Shown here: piece after piece, positions 52,635 through 59,826 of the stretch
Position numbering within the stretch: position 1 is the first letter of the stretch
How the letters are laid out: each line of letters starts with the position of its first letter
Source of the DNA: Verrucomicrobiota bacterium
Lineage (GTDB): Bacteria; Verrucomicrobiota; Verrucomicrobiia; Opitutales; Opitutaceae
Assembly (NCBI GenBank): GCA_023433275.1
Contig: JAEZDN010000132.1
Location: 1 to 59,826 of the forward strand
Direction: 5' to 3'
DNA: 59,826 nt
Translations under genes and position numbers: made by a program
Notes under the pieces: generated by a model
The model's input: the letters and a program-made list of their open reading frames with translations, nothing else
What the model was told of the DNA's origin: nothing
The model's database searches: none

Positions 52635-53393
52635 ATGAACCAAAGAGAGGCAGTCGAACGCTTCCACCTTGTTTTCCTTCGGCATTTCGCGGCGGTGATC
52701 AGTCCCGGCACGATCTGCTTGAAGGGCGGGGTGAACCTGCGCCTCTACCACAACAGCCCGCGTCTTTCCGAAGACATCGATTTCGACGCGCGTGTGGTGG
52801 GCGTCGATATCCTCAAGAAGAACGTCAACAAGGTTCTGGCCGGAAGGCCGCTGCTGACGGAACTGGCGTCGGTCGGTATTACGCTGAGTGAAATCAAGCC
52901 GGCCAAACAGACCGAGACCGCACAGCGATGGAAATTCCATGTCATCTACGAAGGGAATCCGCTGCCGACCCGCCTGGAATTTTCCCGGCGGAAAGATGAA
53001 CCGTTTGAAAACAACCTGACTGAGCCGCCGTCAGCGGCCCTGCTCGCCGCACAGCAAGTGGTCCCGTTCGTCTTCAACCACTACACACCTCCGGCGGCCT
53101 ACCGGCAAAAAATCAACGCACTGGCCACGCGGACACAGGTGCAGGCGCGGGATGTTTTCGATCTGCATCATCTGTCGCAACACGCGGCTGCCGGGCTCGA
53201 GGCGCCGCCGGCGTTGGTGGAGCAGGCCATCGAGCAACTCAGCCTGATCAGCTTTGCCATGTTTCAAGACCAAGTGGTGCCGTTCCTGCCGGCCGATCTG
53301 GCGGCGCACTACGGCACGCCGGAGGCATGGAAGGCGATGTCGGAAAAAGTGTGGCACGATCTCATGGCGGCACTGCCGCCCTCCTCGCCATGA
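52635..53393 (+). CDS. AbiEii/AbiGii-type nucleotidyltransferase toxin
   Basis: A 252-residue nucleotidyltransferase-fold protein of the AbiEii family (type IV toxin-antitoxin / abortive infection). Seen: the KGGVNLRLYHNSPRLSEDIDFDA region with the G-x-N and D-x-D motifs of the fold, RLEFSRR, and the C-terminal ARDVFDLHHLSQ. It is shorter than the usual 300 residues but has all the core motifs. The antitoxin-like gene follows with an ATGA overlap. Members use NTPs to modify tRNA or other targets and stop growth when phage infects; the exact target here is unknown. Confidence 0.85.
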   Translation: MNQREAVERFHLVFLRHFAAVISPGTICLKGGVNLRLYHNSPRLSEDIDFDARVVGVDILKKNVNKVLAGRPLLTELASVGITLSEIKPAKQTETAQRWKFHVIYEGNPLPTRLEFSRRKDEPFENNLTEPPSAALLAAQQVVPFVFNHYTPPAAYRQKINALATRTQVQARDVFDLHHLSQHAAAGLEAPPALVEQAIEQLSLISFAMFQDQVVPFLPADLAAHYGTPEAWKAMSEKVWHDLMAALPPSSP

Positions 53394-54010
53394 CCACCTT
53401 GGGATTCTATCAGAAACTGGCCGGCCAAAAGAGGGTGACGACGCGCACGGCCGCGCAGCTCGCCGGTGTCAGTATTCCGGCGGCCTCGATGGCGCTGCGG
53501 CGACTGGCAGCGGACGGATTGAGCACGCCATTGAAAAGAGGTTCGTGGCTGATCGGCAGCGCTTCCGCCAGGCCCGGCGCACTGGTCACGGCAGCGGCCG
53601 ATCCCTATGTGGCGTATCTTTCAGGCGCGTCGGCGTTGCGTTTGCATGAGCGCATTCAGCAACTGCCTCAGAGTCAGTTTGCGGTGACGCTCGGCCGGCC
53701 GGGAGAGGTCAAAATGGCCGGCGGACGCGTCGTGCTCCATCGGATCAAGCCCGAGCTTTTCGGTGGGTATGCTTATGATTCCCGTGTGGACGGGTTTGTC
53801 GCTTCGCCGGAAAAGGCTGTTTTCGACCTGGCTTATCTTGCGGCCATGAACCGGAGCCGGGTCAGCGGGAGTTTGCCTGAGACCGATTTGAAAGGCCTGC
53901 GCTGGAGCGAAGTCCAGAAATGGCTGCGGCGCATCCCGACCCCGAGGGTGCGCGCTGCGGTGGAGCAGGCCTTGGATGCCATTCGCAAACAGAACGCGGA
54001 CATACTTTAG
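53390..54010 (+). CDS. AbiEi-like antitoxin, coupled to the toxin
   Basis: A 206-residue protein with an N-terminal winged helix (FYQKLAGQKRVTTRTAAQLAGVSIPAASMALRRLAADGLSTPLKRGSWLI) and a C-terminal AbiEi-like domain (YVAYLSGASALRLHERIQQLP...SRVDGFVASPEKAVFDLAYLAAMNRSRV). Its ATG lies in the toxin gene stop (ATGA), so the two are translated together. In the classic abiE operon the antitoxin gene comes first; here the order is reversed. The winged helix suggests self-repression of the operon. Confidence 0.8.
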   Translation: MTTLGFYQKLAGQKRVTTRTAAQLAGVSIPAASMALRRLAADGLSTPLKRGSWLIGSASARPGALVTAAADPYVAYLSGASALRLHERIQQLPQSQFAVTLGRPGEVKMAGGRVVLHRIKPELFGGYAYDSRVDGFVASPEKAVFDLAYLAAMNRSRVSGSLPETDLKGLRWSEVQKWLRRIPTPRVRAAVEQALDAIRKQNADIL

Positions 54011-54180
54011 GCTCTACTCTGGGAGCTACTTTATGCCCTCCAAGAGTAGGTTTCGGCCGGTTGATTCTCAGTGAGTTGTGGTGGATTCCACTTTTGAAGC
54101 CGACCGTAGCAAACTCTCCATGCGGTGGGTCCCCGCAGGGGAGTTCTTTAGCAGAGGGGTTCAAAACTCGCCTTGATCCT

Positions 54181-54230
54181 GTGTTACGTTATCATGCCAT
54201 GAGTAAATAAGTGAAAACAAAACGTAACAC
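54181..54230. promoter_or_regulatory. Perfect 10-bp inverted repeat spanning the AbiEi start
   Basis: GTGTTACGTT (54181-54190) and AACGTAACAC (54221-54230) are exact reverse complements 30 bases apart and enclose the GTG start at 54211. AbiEi antitoxins are known to bind inverted repeats in their own promoters, so this may be the operator; as RNA it could also hide the start codon. Confidence 0.6.
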
Positions 54231-54828
54231 TCGGACTCGTATCAAGGTCGCAGGCGACTACGCCAGTCGGCTGGGGGTATTCCGTGCGCGGGATATGGTC
54301 ACGGCTGGCTACTCCCGCGAGTATCTGCGTCGGCTGGTGAACCAGGAGAAAGTCCGGAGACTTGGTCGTGGGCTTTATGCTTCGGCGGATTACGACGGTG
54401 ACCAAAACCAGACGCTGGTGGAAGCGACCACGCGTGTGCCGCGGGGCGTCGTCTGCCTTCTTTCCGCGCTGCAATTCCACGGGATCGGAACGCAAGCGCC
54501 GCATCAGGTGTGGCTGGCTCTTCCGCGAGGCATCAACCGTCCACGTGAAGTCCAACTGCCACTGCGCTACTGCCAGTTTTCCGGCGCGGCTTACACCCTC
54601 GGGATCGAAGAACATACGCTCGCTGGGGGAACCGTGAGGATTTACTCGCCCGCGAAGACTGTGGCCGACTGCTTCAAGTATCGGCAAAAATATGGCCTCG
54701 ATGTTGCCATCGAAGCGCTGCGCGAAGGCTGGCGGGGAAAGAAATTCTCCATGAAGGATCTCGCGGCGGCAGCGGCGGTATGCCGCGTCAGCCGAGTCAT
54801 GCAGCCCTATCTGGAGATGCTCGACTGA
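54211..54828 (+). CDS. AbiEi-family antitoxin, orphan
   Basis: A 205-residue protein of the type IV antitoxin family. The winged-helix N-terminus reads ASRLGVFRARDMVTAGYSREYLRRLVNQEKVRRLGRGLYASADY, and the C-terminal domain has TTRVPRGVVCLLSALQFHGIGTQAPHQVWLALPRGINRP and YSPAKTVADCFKYRQKYGLDVAIEALREGW, a textbook AbiEi pattern. The start is GTG 54211, the only one before the conserved helix. No toxin gene follows it, so either it serves the AbiEii gene at 52635, making two antitoxins for one toxin, or its partner was lost. Confidence 0.87.
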   Translation: MKTKRNTRTRIKVAGDYASRLGVFRARDMVTAGYSREYLRRLVNQEKVRRLGRGLYASADYDGDQNQTLVEATTRVPRGVVCLLSALQFHGIGTQAPHQVWLALPRGINRPREVQLPLRYCQFSGAAYTLGIEEHTLAGGTVRIYSPAKTVADCFKYRQKYGLDVAIEALREGWRGKKFSMKDLAAAAAVCRVSRVMQPYLEMLD

Positions 54829-54928
54829 ACGCAGCTGAAAATCCGGCCACGTCCGTAAAGGTGCGTTCGGAGACCGACGTCGCTTGGCCTGGTGAGCCGT
54901 GACGCGGCATGATGCCGCCTTGGGCAAA

Positions 54929-54984
54929 TGTTCACGGTTAATGATGTGTTCACGTTTACGTGAACACGCAGGTTTTCGTGAACA
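54929..54984. promoter_or_regulatory. Symmetric array of four half-sites (TGTTCACG / CGTGAACA)
   Basis: Direct half-sites TGTTCACG at 54929-54936 and 54947-54954, inverted half-sites CGTGAACA at 54959-54966 and 54977-54984. All four 8-mers are exact. Centre-to-centre spacings are 18, 12 and 18 bases, so the array is symmetric about 54956.5. The inner pair forms a 10-bp-arm palindrome (54946-54967). It lies 95 bases upstream of the Xis-like gene at 55079 and about 1.4 kb from attR. Candidate roles: operator for cooperative dimers, origin of replication or transfer, or recombination accessory site. Confidence 0.75.
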
Positions 54985-55078
54985 GCGAGCAACCAAACGC
55001 GCATAGCCGCGTGTTCGCAGAACCCTGGGTTCTCACTCGGTGCGCACAAATCGTTGTCAGCGTGTCTAAAGAGCGACG

Positions 55079-55345
55079 ATGAACTCAAAATCTCGAATGA
55101 CTGACACGCCGTCCGGAGCAGCTCCGAAACCCGAGTGGATTCGTCTGCCTGCGCCTAGCCATCGGTGCCCTTACACCGGGCTCTCCCGCAGCACCCTGAA
55201 CGAGTTGACGATTCCCGGACCGGCCAACGGAAACAAGCCCCCGGTGAAGAGCGTCGTGCTGCGGAAGCGTGGAGCCGTTCGCGGAATCCGACTGATTAAC
55301 TACGACAGTCTCATGCAGTATCTGGCGGAGTTGGGTCCAACCTGA
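55079..55345 (+). CDS. Small HTH/excisionase-like protein
   Basis: An 88-residue protein with WIRLPAPSHRCPYTGLSRSTLNELTIPG, then VKSVVLRKRGAVRGIRLINYDSLMQYLAEL. This order (P-x-x-G-L-S-R-S-T-L-x-x-L helix-turn-helix, a beta wing and the R-L-I-x-Y-D-S-L end) is that of MerR/AlpA-like small DNA-binding proteins that often serve as excisionases. Its place near the right end of the element fits a recombination directionality factor. The four-half-site array lies just upstream and could be its own operator. Confidence 0.7.
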   Translation: MNSKSRMTDTPSGAAPKPEWIRLPAPSHRCPYTGLSRSTLNELTIPGPANGNKPPVKSVVLRKRGAVRGIRLINYDSLMQYLAELGPT

Positions 55346-55454
55346 CCGGTGCGGCCATTGGCGGCGAATCTACCGCATTCTGGGTAAGCCGTGCCCCGCA
55401 ATTTCGGCAGGCCCGCACGCTTGAGACGATCAGGGCGCAGGCGATGATGTTGTC

Positions 55455-55817
55455 GTGAATCCGACCACGCGCGCCATTCTGCAGACGGTGATGACCTCTG
55501 ATTCGTCGTTGAGTGAGGCGGAGCGCGGATTCGTGCAGCGACTGCTCAACGGTGATTTTGGCGACGTTTCTGCGTCCGTAAGGGCAGATGGTGAGCGTCT
55601 GCTCGTGACTCAGAAGCGGGCTGCGGAGCTGCTGAGCGTGAACCGGGTCACCATCTGGCGGATGACCAAGGATGGCATGCTGAATCCGGTGGAGATTCTG
55701 CCCGGAACTTTGCGCTATCGGCTCAACGAAATTACGCGACTTGCGCAGGCTGGAACGGCACCCGAATCCCTCCCCAGAGGGAGCCGGGGTATTGGTGCCG
55801 TCGTCTCGGCCGCCTAG
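55455..55817 (+). CDS. Helix-turn-helix protein of the excisionase (HTH_17/AlpA) type
   Basis: A 120-residue protein. Its middle part, LLVTQKRAAELLSVNRVTIWRMTKDGMLNPVEILPGTLRYRLNEITRLAQAG, is a classic MerR-like/HTH_17 domain as in excisionases and AlpA regulators. The start is GTG 55455, with an alternative ATG at 55491. It is the last gene before attR. It or the preceding small protein may direct excision of the island. Confidence 0.8.
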   Translation: MNPTTRAILQTVMTSDSSLSEAERGFVQRLLNGDFGDVSASVRADGERLLVTQKRAAELLSVNRVTIWRMTKDGMLNPVEILPGTLRYRLNEITRLAQAGTAPESLPRGSRGIGAVVSAA

Positions 55818-56293
55818 ATGCCGCCTCTTCAAGGTGGGCTGTGCCTGCTCGAAAGCGGCCTGCCAAAGCCGGCCAAAGACGTATGGTTCGTTACGTAAGT
55901 GCAGGCATCGCGATGCGCCTTGACGGTGCTGAGGGTCAGAAAAGCCAAAGAAAGCGCCCAAGTCTCGAATCGCGTGAGGGCGCTCACTGTTCCTCTCAAA
56001 TGCCTCCTGCGGCGGGACCTGAGAAGATCGGTGAGGGGCGACGCGGCGGTGGCACGAAATTCGTCCCGTAGGCGGCAATAAATCGGGCCGAACTGCTCGC
56101 GGATTTTCCAATTCAGGGTTTCAGCCTGAAGGCCGACACGCGAAAACATGCGTTTCGAAAAGAATCTCCGAGGCGTTTTTGCCTCGAAAAACTTGGGCGC
56201 TTTCTTTGGCTTCTGTGTCTCAAAGTTGCCTCGCGTTGCGCTTGGTTGCACGCGGACAGCCGCTCTTTCGAAAATCGCGTAAGCCATTAAGCA
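55818..56293. other. Gene-free right end of the island
   Basis: About 475 bases with no credible gene: the long minus-strand frame here is antisense and low in domain-like content. It leads into the island-borne tRNA terminator and attR. Integrase arm-binding sites would be expected here, but I cannot identify repeated 8-10-base sites with confidence. Confidence 0.5.
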
Positions 56294-56324
56294 GAAACCC
56301 CCGGGAGCAGTTTCCGGGGGTTTC
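56294..56324 (-). terminator. Terminator of tRNA-fMet carried by the island
   Basis: A perfect 11-bp stem (56294-56304 with 56314-56324), directly downstream of the tRNA on the minus strand. It differs in sequence from the original hairpin at 24718-24747 but sits at the same distance and has the same GAGCAGT in the loop, so the island brings a replacement terminator. Confidence 0.8.
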
Positions 56325-56405
<81 letters not shown>

Positions 56406-56419
56406 ACAAAGGGAGGGCG

Positions 56420-56448
56420 AACGTGCGAACGGAGTCGGGTACTGTCAA
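56420..56448 (-). promoter_or_regulatory. Promoter of tRNA-fMet
   Basis: On the minus strand TTGACA (56443-56448) is followed after 17 bases by CACGTT (56420-56425), 14 bases before the first tRNA base. The -35 is perfect, the -10 is weak. Confidence 0.5.
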
Positions 56449-56574
56449 GCGGGCTTTTTGCGTGCCGGGGCTTCCATGCGCCCTCATGCGGAAAAAACAC
56501 GGTGTGGGGGCGCGGCGGCAGGACTATTTCGCTTGGGCAGGGCGGGGGTGGGTGTGGCCGGCAGCGACGAGAGA

Positions 56575-56598
56575 AGGGCGCGGACGAGCCGCGCCCCT
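56575..56598. repeat. REP-like hairpin
   Basis: GGGCGCGG, ACGAG, CCGCGCCC then CTAC: the third clear member of the hairpin family at 19483-19545 and 22530-22553. It lies in the 240-base gap between the tRNA and the epimerase gene, outside the island; position is accurate to a base or two. Confidence 0.55.
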
Positions 56599-56645
56599 AC
56601 ATCGATTCCTTGTAGCCCGCGTTTTTTCGCGGACGGGACCAGCGG

Positions 56646-57734
56646 TTAGCTGGCGGAGAATTTGTAGATCGTGGCCGTCCGATAGGTTTCGCCGGGACGC
56701 AGGATCGTGTTGGGGAAGGCTGGCTGATTGGGCGAATCGGGGTAGTGCTGGGTCTCGAGGCAAAAACCCGACCGATGGCCGTAGGGCTGGCCGCTCTTGC
56801 CGACGGCGGTGCCATCGAGAAAATTGCCGCAGTAAAACTGGATGCCGGGCTCCTGGGTCCACACTTCCATCTGCCGGCCCGTGGTGGGCTCGTTGACCGT
56901 GGCGGCCAGGGAGAGGCGGCCGGATTGCTCGTCGAGCACCCAGTTGTGATCGTAGCCGCCGGCGAAGCGCAGTTGCTCGTGGTCGGCATTGACGCGTTCG
57001 CCGATGGCGTGCGGGGTCGTGAAGTCGAAAGGAGTGCCCGCGACGGGCGCGATCTGGCCCGTCGGGATCAAGCCGGCGTTGCCGGGAGTAACGTGCCGGG
57101 CGCGGAGATGAAGGACATGATCGAGGATGTCACCGCGGCCCTCGCCCTTGAGATTGAAGTACGAGTGCTGCGTGAGGTTGACCGGCGTGGCTCGGTCGGT
57201 GGTCGCTTGGTAGTCGACGCGGAGGGAATTGTCGTTCCCGAGCGTGTAAACGACGGTGACGTCGAGGTTGCCCGGATAACCTTCCTCGCCGTCGGGGCTG
57301 CGGTACTTGAGGGACAGGGTGGGCGCGCCGTCGACCACGGCCGGTTCGGCGGACCAGAGCACCTTGTCGAATCCCACGTTCCCGCCGTGGAGATGGCAGG
57401 GGATGTTTCCAGGGGAATTATTGGTCGCCAGCGGGTAGGTTTGGCCGTCGAGCGTGAATCGGCCGTGGGCGATGCGGTTGCCGAATCGACCGATCAGGGC
57501 GCCGAAGTAGGGATTGTGGCGGACGTAGTCCTCGACGGAATTGTAGCCGAGCACGATGTCAGCAAGCCGGCCTTCCCGGTCGGGCACGAAGAGGCGCGCC
57601 ACAATCCCGCCGTAATTGGTGATGTCGGCGCGGAGGCCGCGGGAGTTGACGAGGGTGTAGAGTGTCGCCAGGCGGCCGTCGGCAAGGTGACCGAACGGAG
57701 TGGAGGTGACGGACGAAGGAGAAGGGGTCGACAT
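56646..57734 (-). CDS. galM: Aldose 1-epimerase (galactose mutarotase)
   Basis: A 362-residue aldose 1-epimerase. Seen: LVNSRGLRADITNYGGIVARLFVPDREG at the N-terminus, FGALIGRFGNRIAHGRFTLDG with the substrate Arg, the catalytic His region CHLHGGNVGFDKVLW, a second His in NLTQHSYFNLKGEG, and the catalytic Glu near the end in GFCLETQHYPDSPNQP. It interconverts the alpha and beta anomers of glucose or galactose and could support the beta-glycoside pathway at the left end of the window. The ATG at 57734 is preferred; the longer frame is not supported. It stands alone on the minus strand. Confidence 0.94.
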   Translation of the reverse strand: MSTPSPSSVTSTPFGHLADGRLATLYTLVNSRGLRADITNYGGIVARLFVPDREGRLADIVLGYNSVEDYVRHNPYFGALIGRFGNRIAHGRFTLDGQTYPLATNNSPGNIPCHLHGGNVGFDKVLWSAEPAVVDGAPTLSLKYRSPDGEEGYPGNLDVTVVYTLGNDNSLRVDYQATTDRATPVNLTQHSYFNLKGEGRGDILDHVLHLRARHVTPGNAGLIPTGQIAPVAGTPFDFTTPHAIGERVNADHEQLRFAGGYDHNWVLDEQSGRLSLAATVNEPTTGRQMEVWTQEPGIQFYCGNFLDGTAVGKSGQPYGHRSGFCLETQHYPDSPNQPAFPNTILRPGETYRTATIYKFSAS

Positions 57735-57890
57735 GCCCCGAGATTGGGAAGGCCCCCGGCGCGGGGCAAGCGCGCGGGCGTGCGCGGTTATGGATGAAAG
57801 GTTATTGGTTATTGGGGCCAGCAGGTGAACCGGCCTTTTCCGAAAATAGCCTGTAAGGAAAGGCGCGCTTGGGCGACTAATTGGGGAAAG

Positions 57891-58421
57891 ATGAACTCTC
57901 CCGCGCCGCGCGCATCCATTTTCAGGGCCTGGCTGGAGGAGCATCGGGGCATCGTCATCAAGGTGGCGCGCTCCTTTGCCTCCGCGCCGGCGGATGCGGC
58001 CGACCTGCAGCAGGAAATGCTGCTGCAGCTCTGGACCTCGCTGGGATCCTACGCCGGGCAGGCGAAACCCTCGACCTGGATCTACCGTGTGTGCCTGAAC
58101 ACCGCGCTGACCTGGCGACGGGGCGCGGCGCTCCGGGACCGGCGGATGGAGGGCGGCGTGGATCTTGACCGCGTGGCGGCGGAAGCCGCGTCACCGGCGG
58201 ACCACGCGGGAGACCGGGAGACGTTGGAAAAACTTTATGCGGCGATCCATGCCCTGCCGATGTTCGACCGGGCGCTGGTGCTGCTGGCGCTCGATGGCCT
58301 GGCTTATCGCGAGATCGCGGAGATCACGGGCCTGACGGAAAACCATGTCGGCGTTTCGCTGACCCGGGCGCGCAAGCGTCTGGCTGAACTCATGAAAGGA
58401 GCACGCAATGAACTGGAATGA
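57891..58421 (+). CDS. ECF sigma factor
   Basis: A 176-residue ECF sigma-70 factor. Region 2: HRGIVIKVARSFASAPADAADLQQEMLLQLWTSLGSYAGQAKPSTWIYRVCLNTALTWRRG; region 4: LPMFDRALVLLALDGLAYREIAEITGLTENHVGVSLTRARKRLAEL. ATG 57891 has a GGGGAAAG site just before it. The next gene overlaps by 14 bases and encodes a membrane protein that may act as its partner. No zinc-binding anti-sigma motif is seen in that partner, so the regulation is not clear. Confidence 0.9.
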   Translation: MNSPAPRASIFRAWLEEHRGIVIKVARSFASAPADAADLQQEMLLQLWTSLGSYAGQAKPSTWIYRVCLNTALTWRRGAALRDRRMEGGVDLDRVAAEAASPADHAGDRETLEKLYAAIHALPMFDRALVLLALDGLAYREIAEITGLTENHVGVSLTRARKRLAELMKGARNELE

Positions 58422-59064
58422 TTGTGAAGTGATCTGGAAGCGTCAGCCGGCGCCGCAAGGGGCGGACGCGAAGCTGGCCGACTTGCGCGACACGTTCGAG
58501 ACCAAGCGCCGGCGGATGGCGTTGACCTTGAAGTTGCGCGATTATGGCGAGGGTGCCGCCGGTTTGTTGGTGGCAACCGTGTTTGCGTGGACCGGATGGC
58601 ACCTGGGGAGGGACGGCTGGCCGGTATGGCTGGCGGTGGTGGTGATGCTGGGATTGTCGGGGGCCTTTGTCCGCGAGCGGCTGCGGGCGCACCGGTTGCG
58701 GCTGGGTCCCGAGGCTCCGTTGCTCGCCAAGGTCGAAGCCGACCTCGCGGAGTTGAACCACCAGCGCCGGCTGTTGCTCAACATCGGCTCATGGTACTTG
58801 ATGCCCTGCGGCGTGGCGATCGTGCTGTTTGGTTATGGAACCATCCGGAAGGGACTGGTCGCGTTGCCGCCGGATGCGATTCCGAAGCTGGCCGAGCACC
58901 CCGTGGTGGTGGTGGCGGTGGTCGGGTATGTTGGCGTGCTGCTGCCCGTGCTTTTCTGGGCTATCTGGGCGGTGAACCGGCGCACGGTGAGGCGAAACAT
59001 CGAGCCGCGAATCGCGGAATTGGAAAAACTGCACCGCGATCTCGTGGCGCCGGTTGAATCGTGA
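58408..59064 (+). CDS. Membrane protein coupled to the ECF sigma factor
   Basis: A 218-residue protein with about four transmembrane segments (GEGAAGLLVATVFAWTGWHLG, WPVWLAVVVMLGLSGAFV, the pair IGSWYLMPCGVAIVLFGYG and VVVVAVVGYVGVLLPVLFWAIWAV). The N-terminal 45 residues are polar (MNWNDCEVIWKRQPAPQGADAKLADLRDTFETKRRR). It overlaps the sigma gene by 14 bases, a strong sign of joint translation, and may be its anti-sigma or regulator; it has no recognised anti-sigma domain. Confidence 0.75.
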   Translation: MNWNDCEVIWKRQPAPQGADAKLADLRDTFETKRRRMALTLKLRDYGEGAAGLLVATVFAWTGWHLGRDGWPVWLAVVVMLGLSGAFVRERLRAHRLRLGPEAPLLAKVEADLAELNHQRRLLLNIGSWYLMPCGVAIVLFGYGTIRKGLVALPPDAIPKLAEHPVVVVAVVGYVGVLLPVLFWAIWAVNRRTVRRNIEPRIAELEKLHRDLVAPVES

Positions 59065-59126
59065 CTGCGCGGGAAGCCTTGCCCGTTCGACAAGCTCGGG
59101 GCTCTGCCCTCAAGCCCTGAGCGCTG

Positions 59127-59826
59127 TTATTTGGCGGTGGCGAACGACGGCTCGGCGGCGAGCGCCGGCCCTGCGGGGAAACGGCGGCGCCAAGGGCGGC
59201 AGGCGACCCAGAGGGGAGGGATGACGGCGAGGAGGGCGAAGGGCCAGCCGGCCCAAGACGGCAGCAGGGTGAGCTTTGCCCAGATGAGCAGCGAGGAGAC
59301 GGAAACGACGAGGGCGAGGCTGAGCCGGATCGCGTGGGCGACGGGGTTGGGGTTGACGGGCGCCGGCAGGGACTCCTCGTCCCGGCCCGGGGTGGCGCGG
59401 ACGCAGAGGTCGGCGAGCCACCAGCAGAACACGGAAAGCGGCACGGCGGCGATGAGGTCGACGAGGTAGTGGTAGGCCAGCGTGAGCGTTGTGGCGATCT
59501 GGAGGAAGCCGAGCGGCAGGCAGGCCCAGAAGAAGCGGCGCCGCCACTTCCAAGCCGCGGCGAGGACGACGAGGCTGAAGGCGGTGTGAAGCGACGGCAT
59601 CGCATTGCGGTAATACCGGCGCGGGACGGTGACTTCGCCGGGGCCCTCGAGGATCGCGGTGCGGATGGCATCGGCCTCGGCCTGGCGTTCGGGGGTTTCG
59701 AGCTGACGATGGAGCGGGGTGTAGGCGAAGATCGGCCCGATGGCCGGCACGATGCGGTAGCACGTGAGGCCGGTCACGCCCACGAGGAAACTGACGACGA
59801 GCGCGCGCCGGGCGTGCGCCCAGGCG
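59127..59826 (-). CDS. PAP2-like phosphatase membrane protein, partial (5' end beyond window)
   Basis: The visible C-terminal part has RNAMPSLHTAFSLVVLAAAW and, later, TLTLAYHYLVDLIAAVPLSV, the two conserved motifs (S-L-H and H-x3-D) of PAP2/inositol-phosphorylceramide-synthase-like phosphatases or transferases in lipid metabolism. Several transmembrane helices follow. The reading frame stays open upstream to the window edge (LVVSFLVGVTGLTCYRIVPA and further), so the true start lies beyond 59826; the ATG at 59783 is internal. The minus-strand gene converges on the sigma-factor pair. Confidence 0.85.
   Translation of the reverse strand, partial: AWAHARRALVVSFLVGVTGLTCYRIVPAIGPIFAYTPLHRQLETPERQAEADAIRTAILEGPGEVTVPRRYYRNAMPSLHTAFSLVVLAAAWKWRRRFFWACLPLGFLQIATTLTLAYHYLVDLIAAVPLSVFCWWLADLCVRATPGRDEESLPAPVNPNPVAHAIRLSLALVVSVSSLLIWAKLTLLPSWAGWPFALLAVIPPLWVACRPWRRRFPAGPALAAEPSFATAK

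Overview
The window reads as a high-GC chromosome segment of a Verrucomicrobiota bacterium, most likely an Opitutaceae member. This placement is inferred from gene content: a PEP-CTERM exoprotein, a secreted cytochrome c protein of the PVC type, a pyruvate:ferredoxin oxidoreductase paired with a dihydroorotate-dehydrogenase-like protein, a beta-mannoside/xyloside operon, and CACAGAT-type intergenic repeats. No rRNA is present to confirm it.

Left backbone (1-24747): a minus-strand glycoside operon (CE7-like esterase, GH1 glycosidase, GH2 beta-mannosidase, GPH-type symporter), then nifJ with a DHOD-like gene, a TPR-like membrane protein, a choice-of-anchor A PEP-CTERM protein, a subclass B3 metallo-beta-lactamase, a large cytochrome c protein, YceI, a LysR regulator, a VOC protein, a single-domain response regulator and a glycerate kinase.

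Central island (about 24748-56373, 31.6 kb): a tyrosine integrase sits beside a 49-bp copy of the 3' half of an initiator tRNA. The same 49 bp recur inside an intact tRNA-fMet at the far end, so the segment looks like an integrative island in tRNA-fMet. Its cargo is almost wholly heavy-metal (Cu/Ag and Zn/Co/Cd-like) handling: a CnrYXH-like sigma/anti-sigma/sensor triad, a CusCBA-like pump with TRASH/YHS metal-binding proteins in the same run, a CorE-like cysteine-tailed ECF sigma factor, DUF305 and four-helix copper-storage proteins, a CPx-ATPase preceded by an unlisted 55-residue Cys-rich ORF, a CzcCBA-like pump with a strikingly short 'B' subunit, a short CDF transporter, and two families of small secreted Cys proteins present in duplicate. 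The right part carries mobile-element genes (DUF932, an AbiE-like toxin/antitoxin set in reversed order, two small HTH/Xis-like proteins) and a perfectly symmetric four-half-site DNA array. I saw no relaxase or conjugation genes.

Right backbone (56374-59826): 5' half of tRNA-fMet, aldose 1-epimerase, an ECF sigma factor overlapping a membrane protein, and a PAP2-like phosphatase running off the window.

How it may work together (inference): metal enters the periplasm, the CnrX-like sensor and CnrY-like anti-sigma release the CnrH-like sigma, which fires divergent promoters sharing two sequence blocks; the CorE-like sigma senses cytosolic metal through its cysteines; RND pumps and P-type/CDF transporters export the ions while small Cys proteins and the storage protein buffer them.
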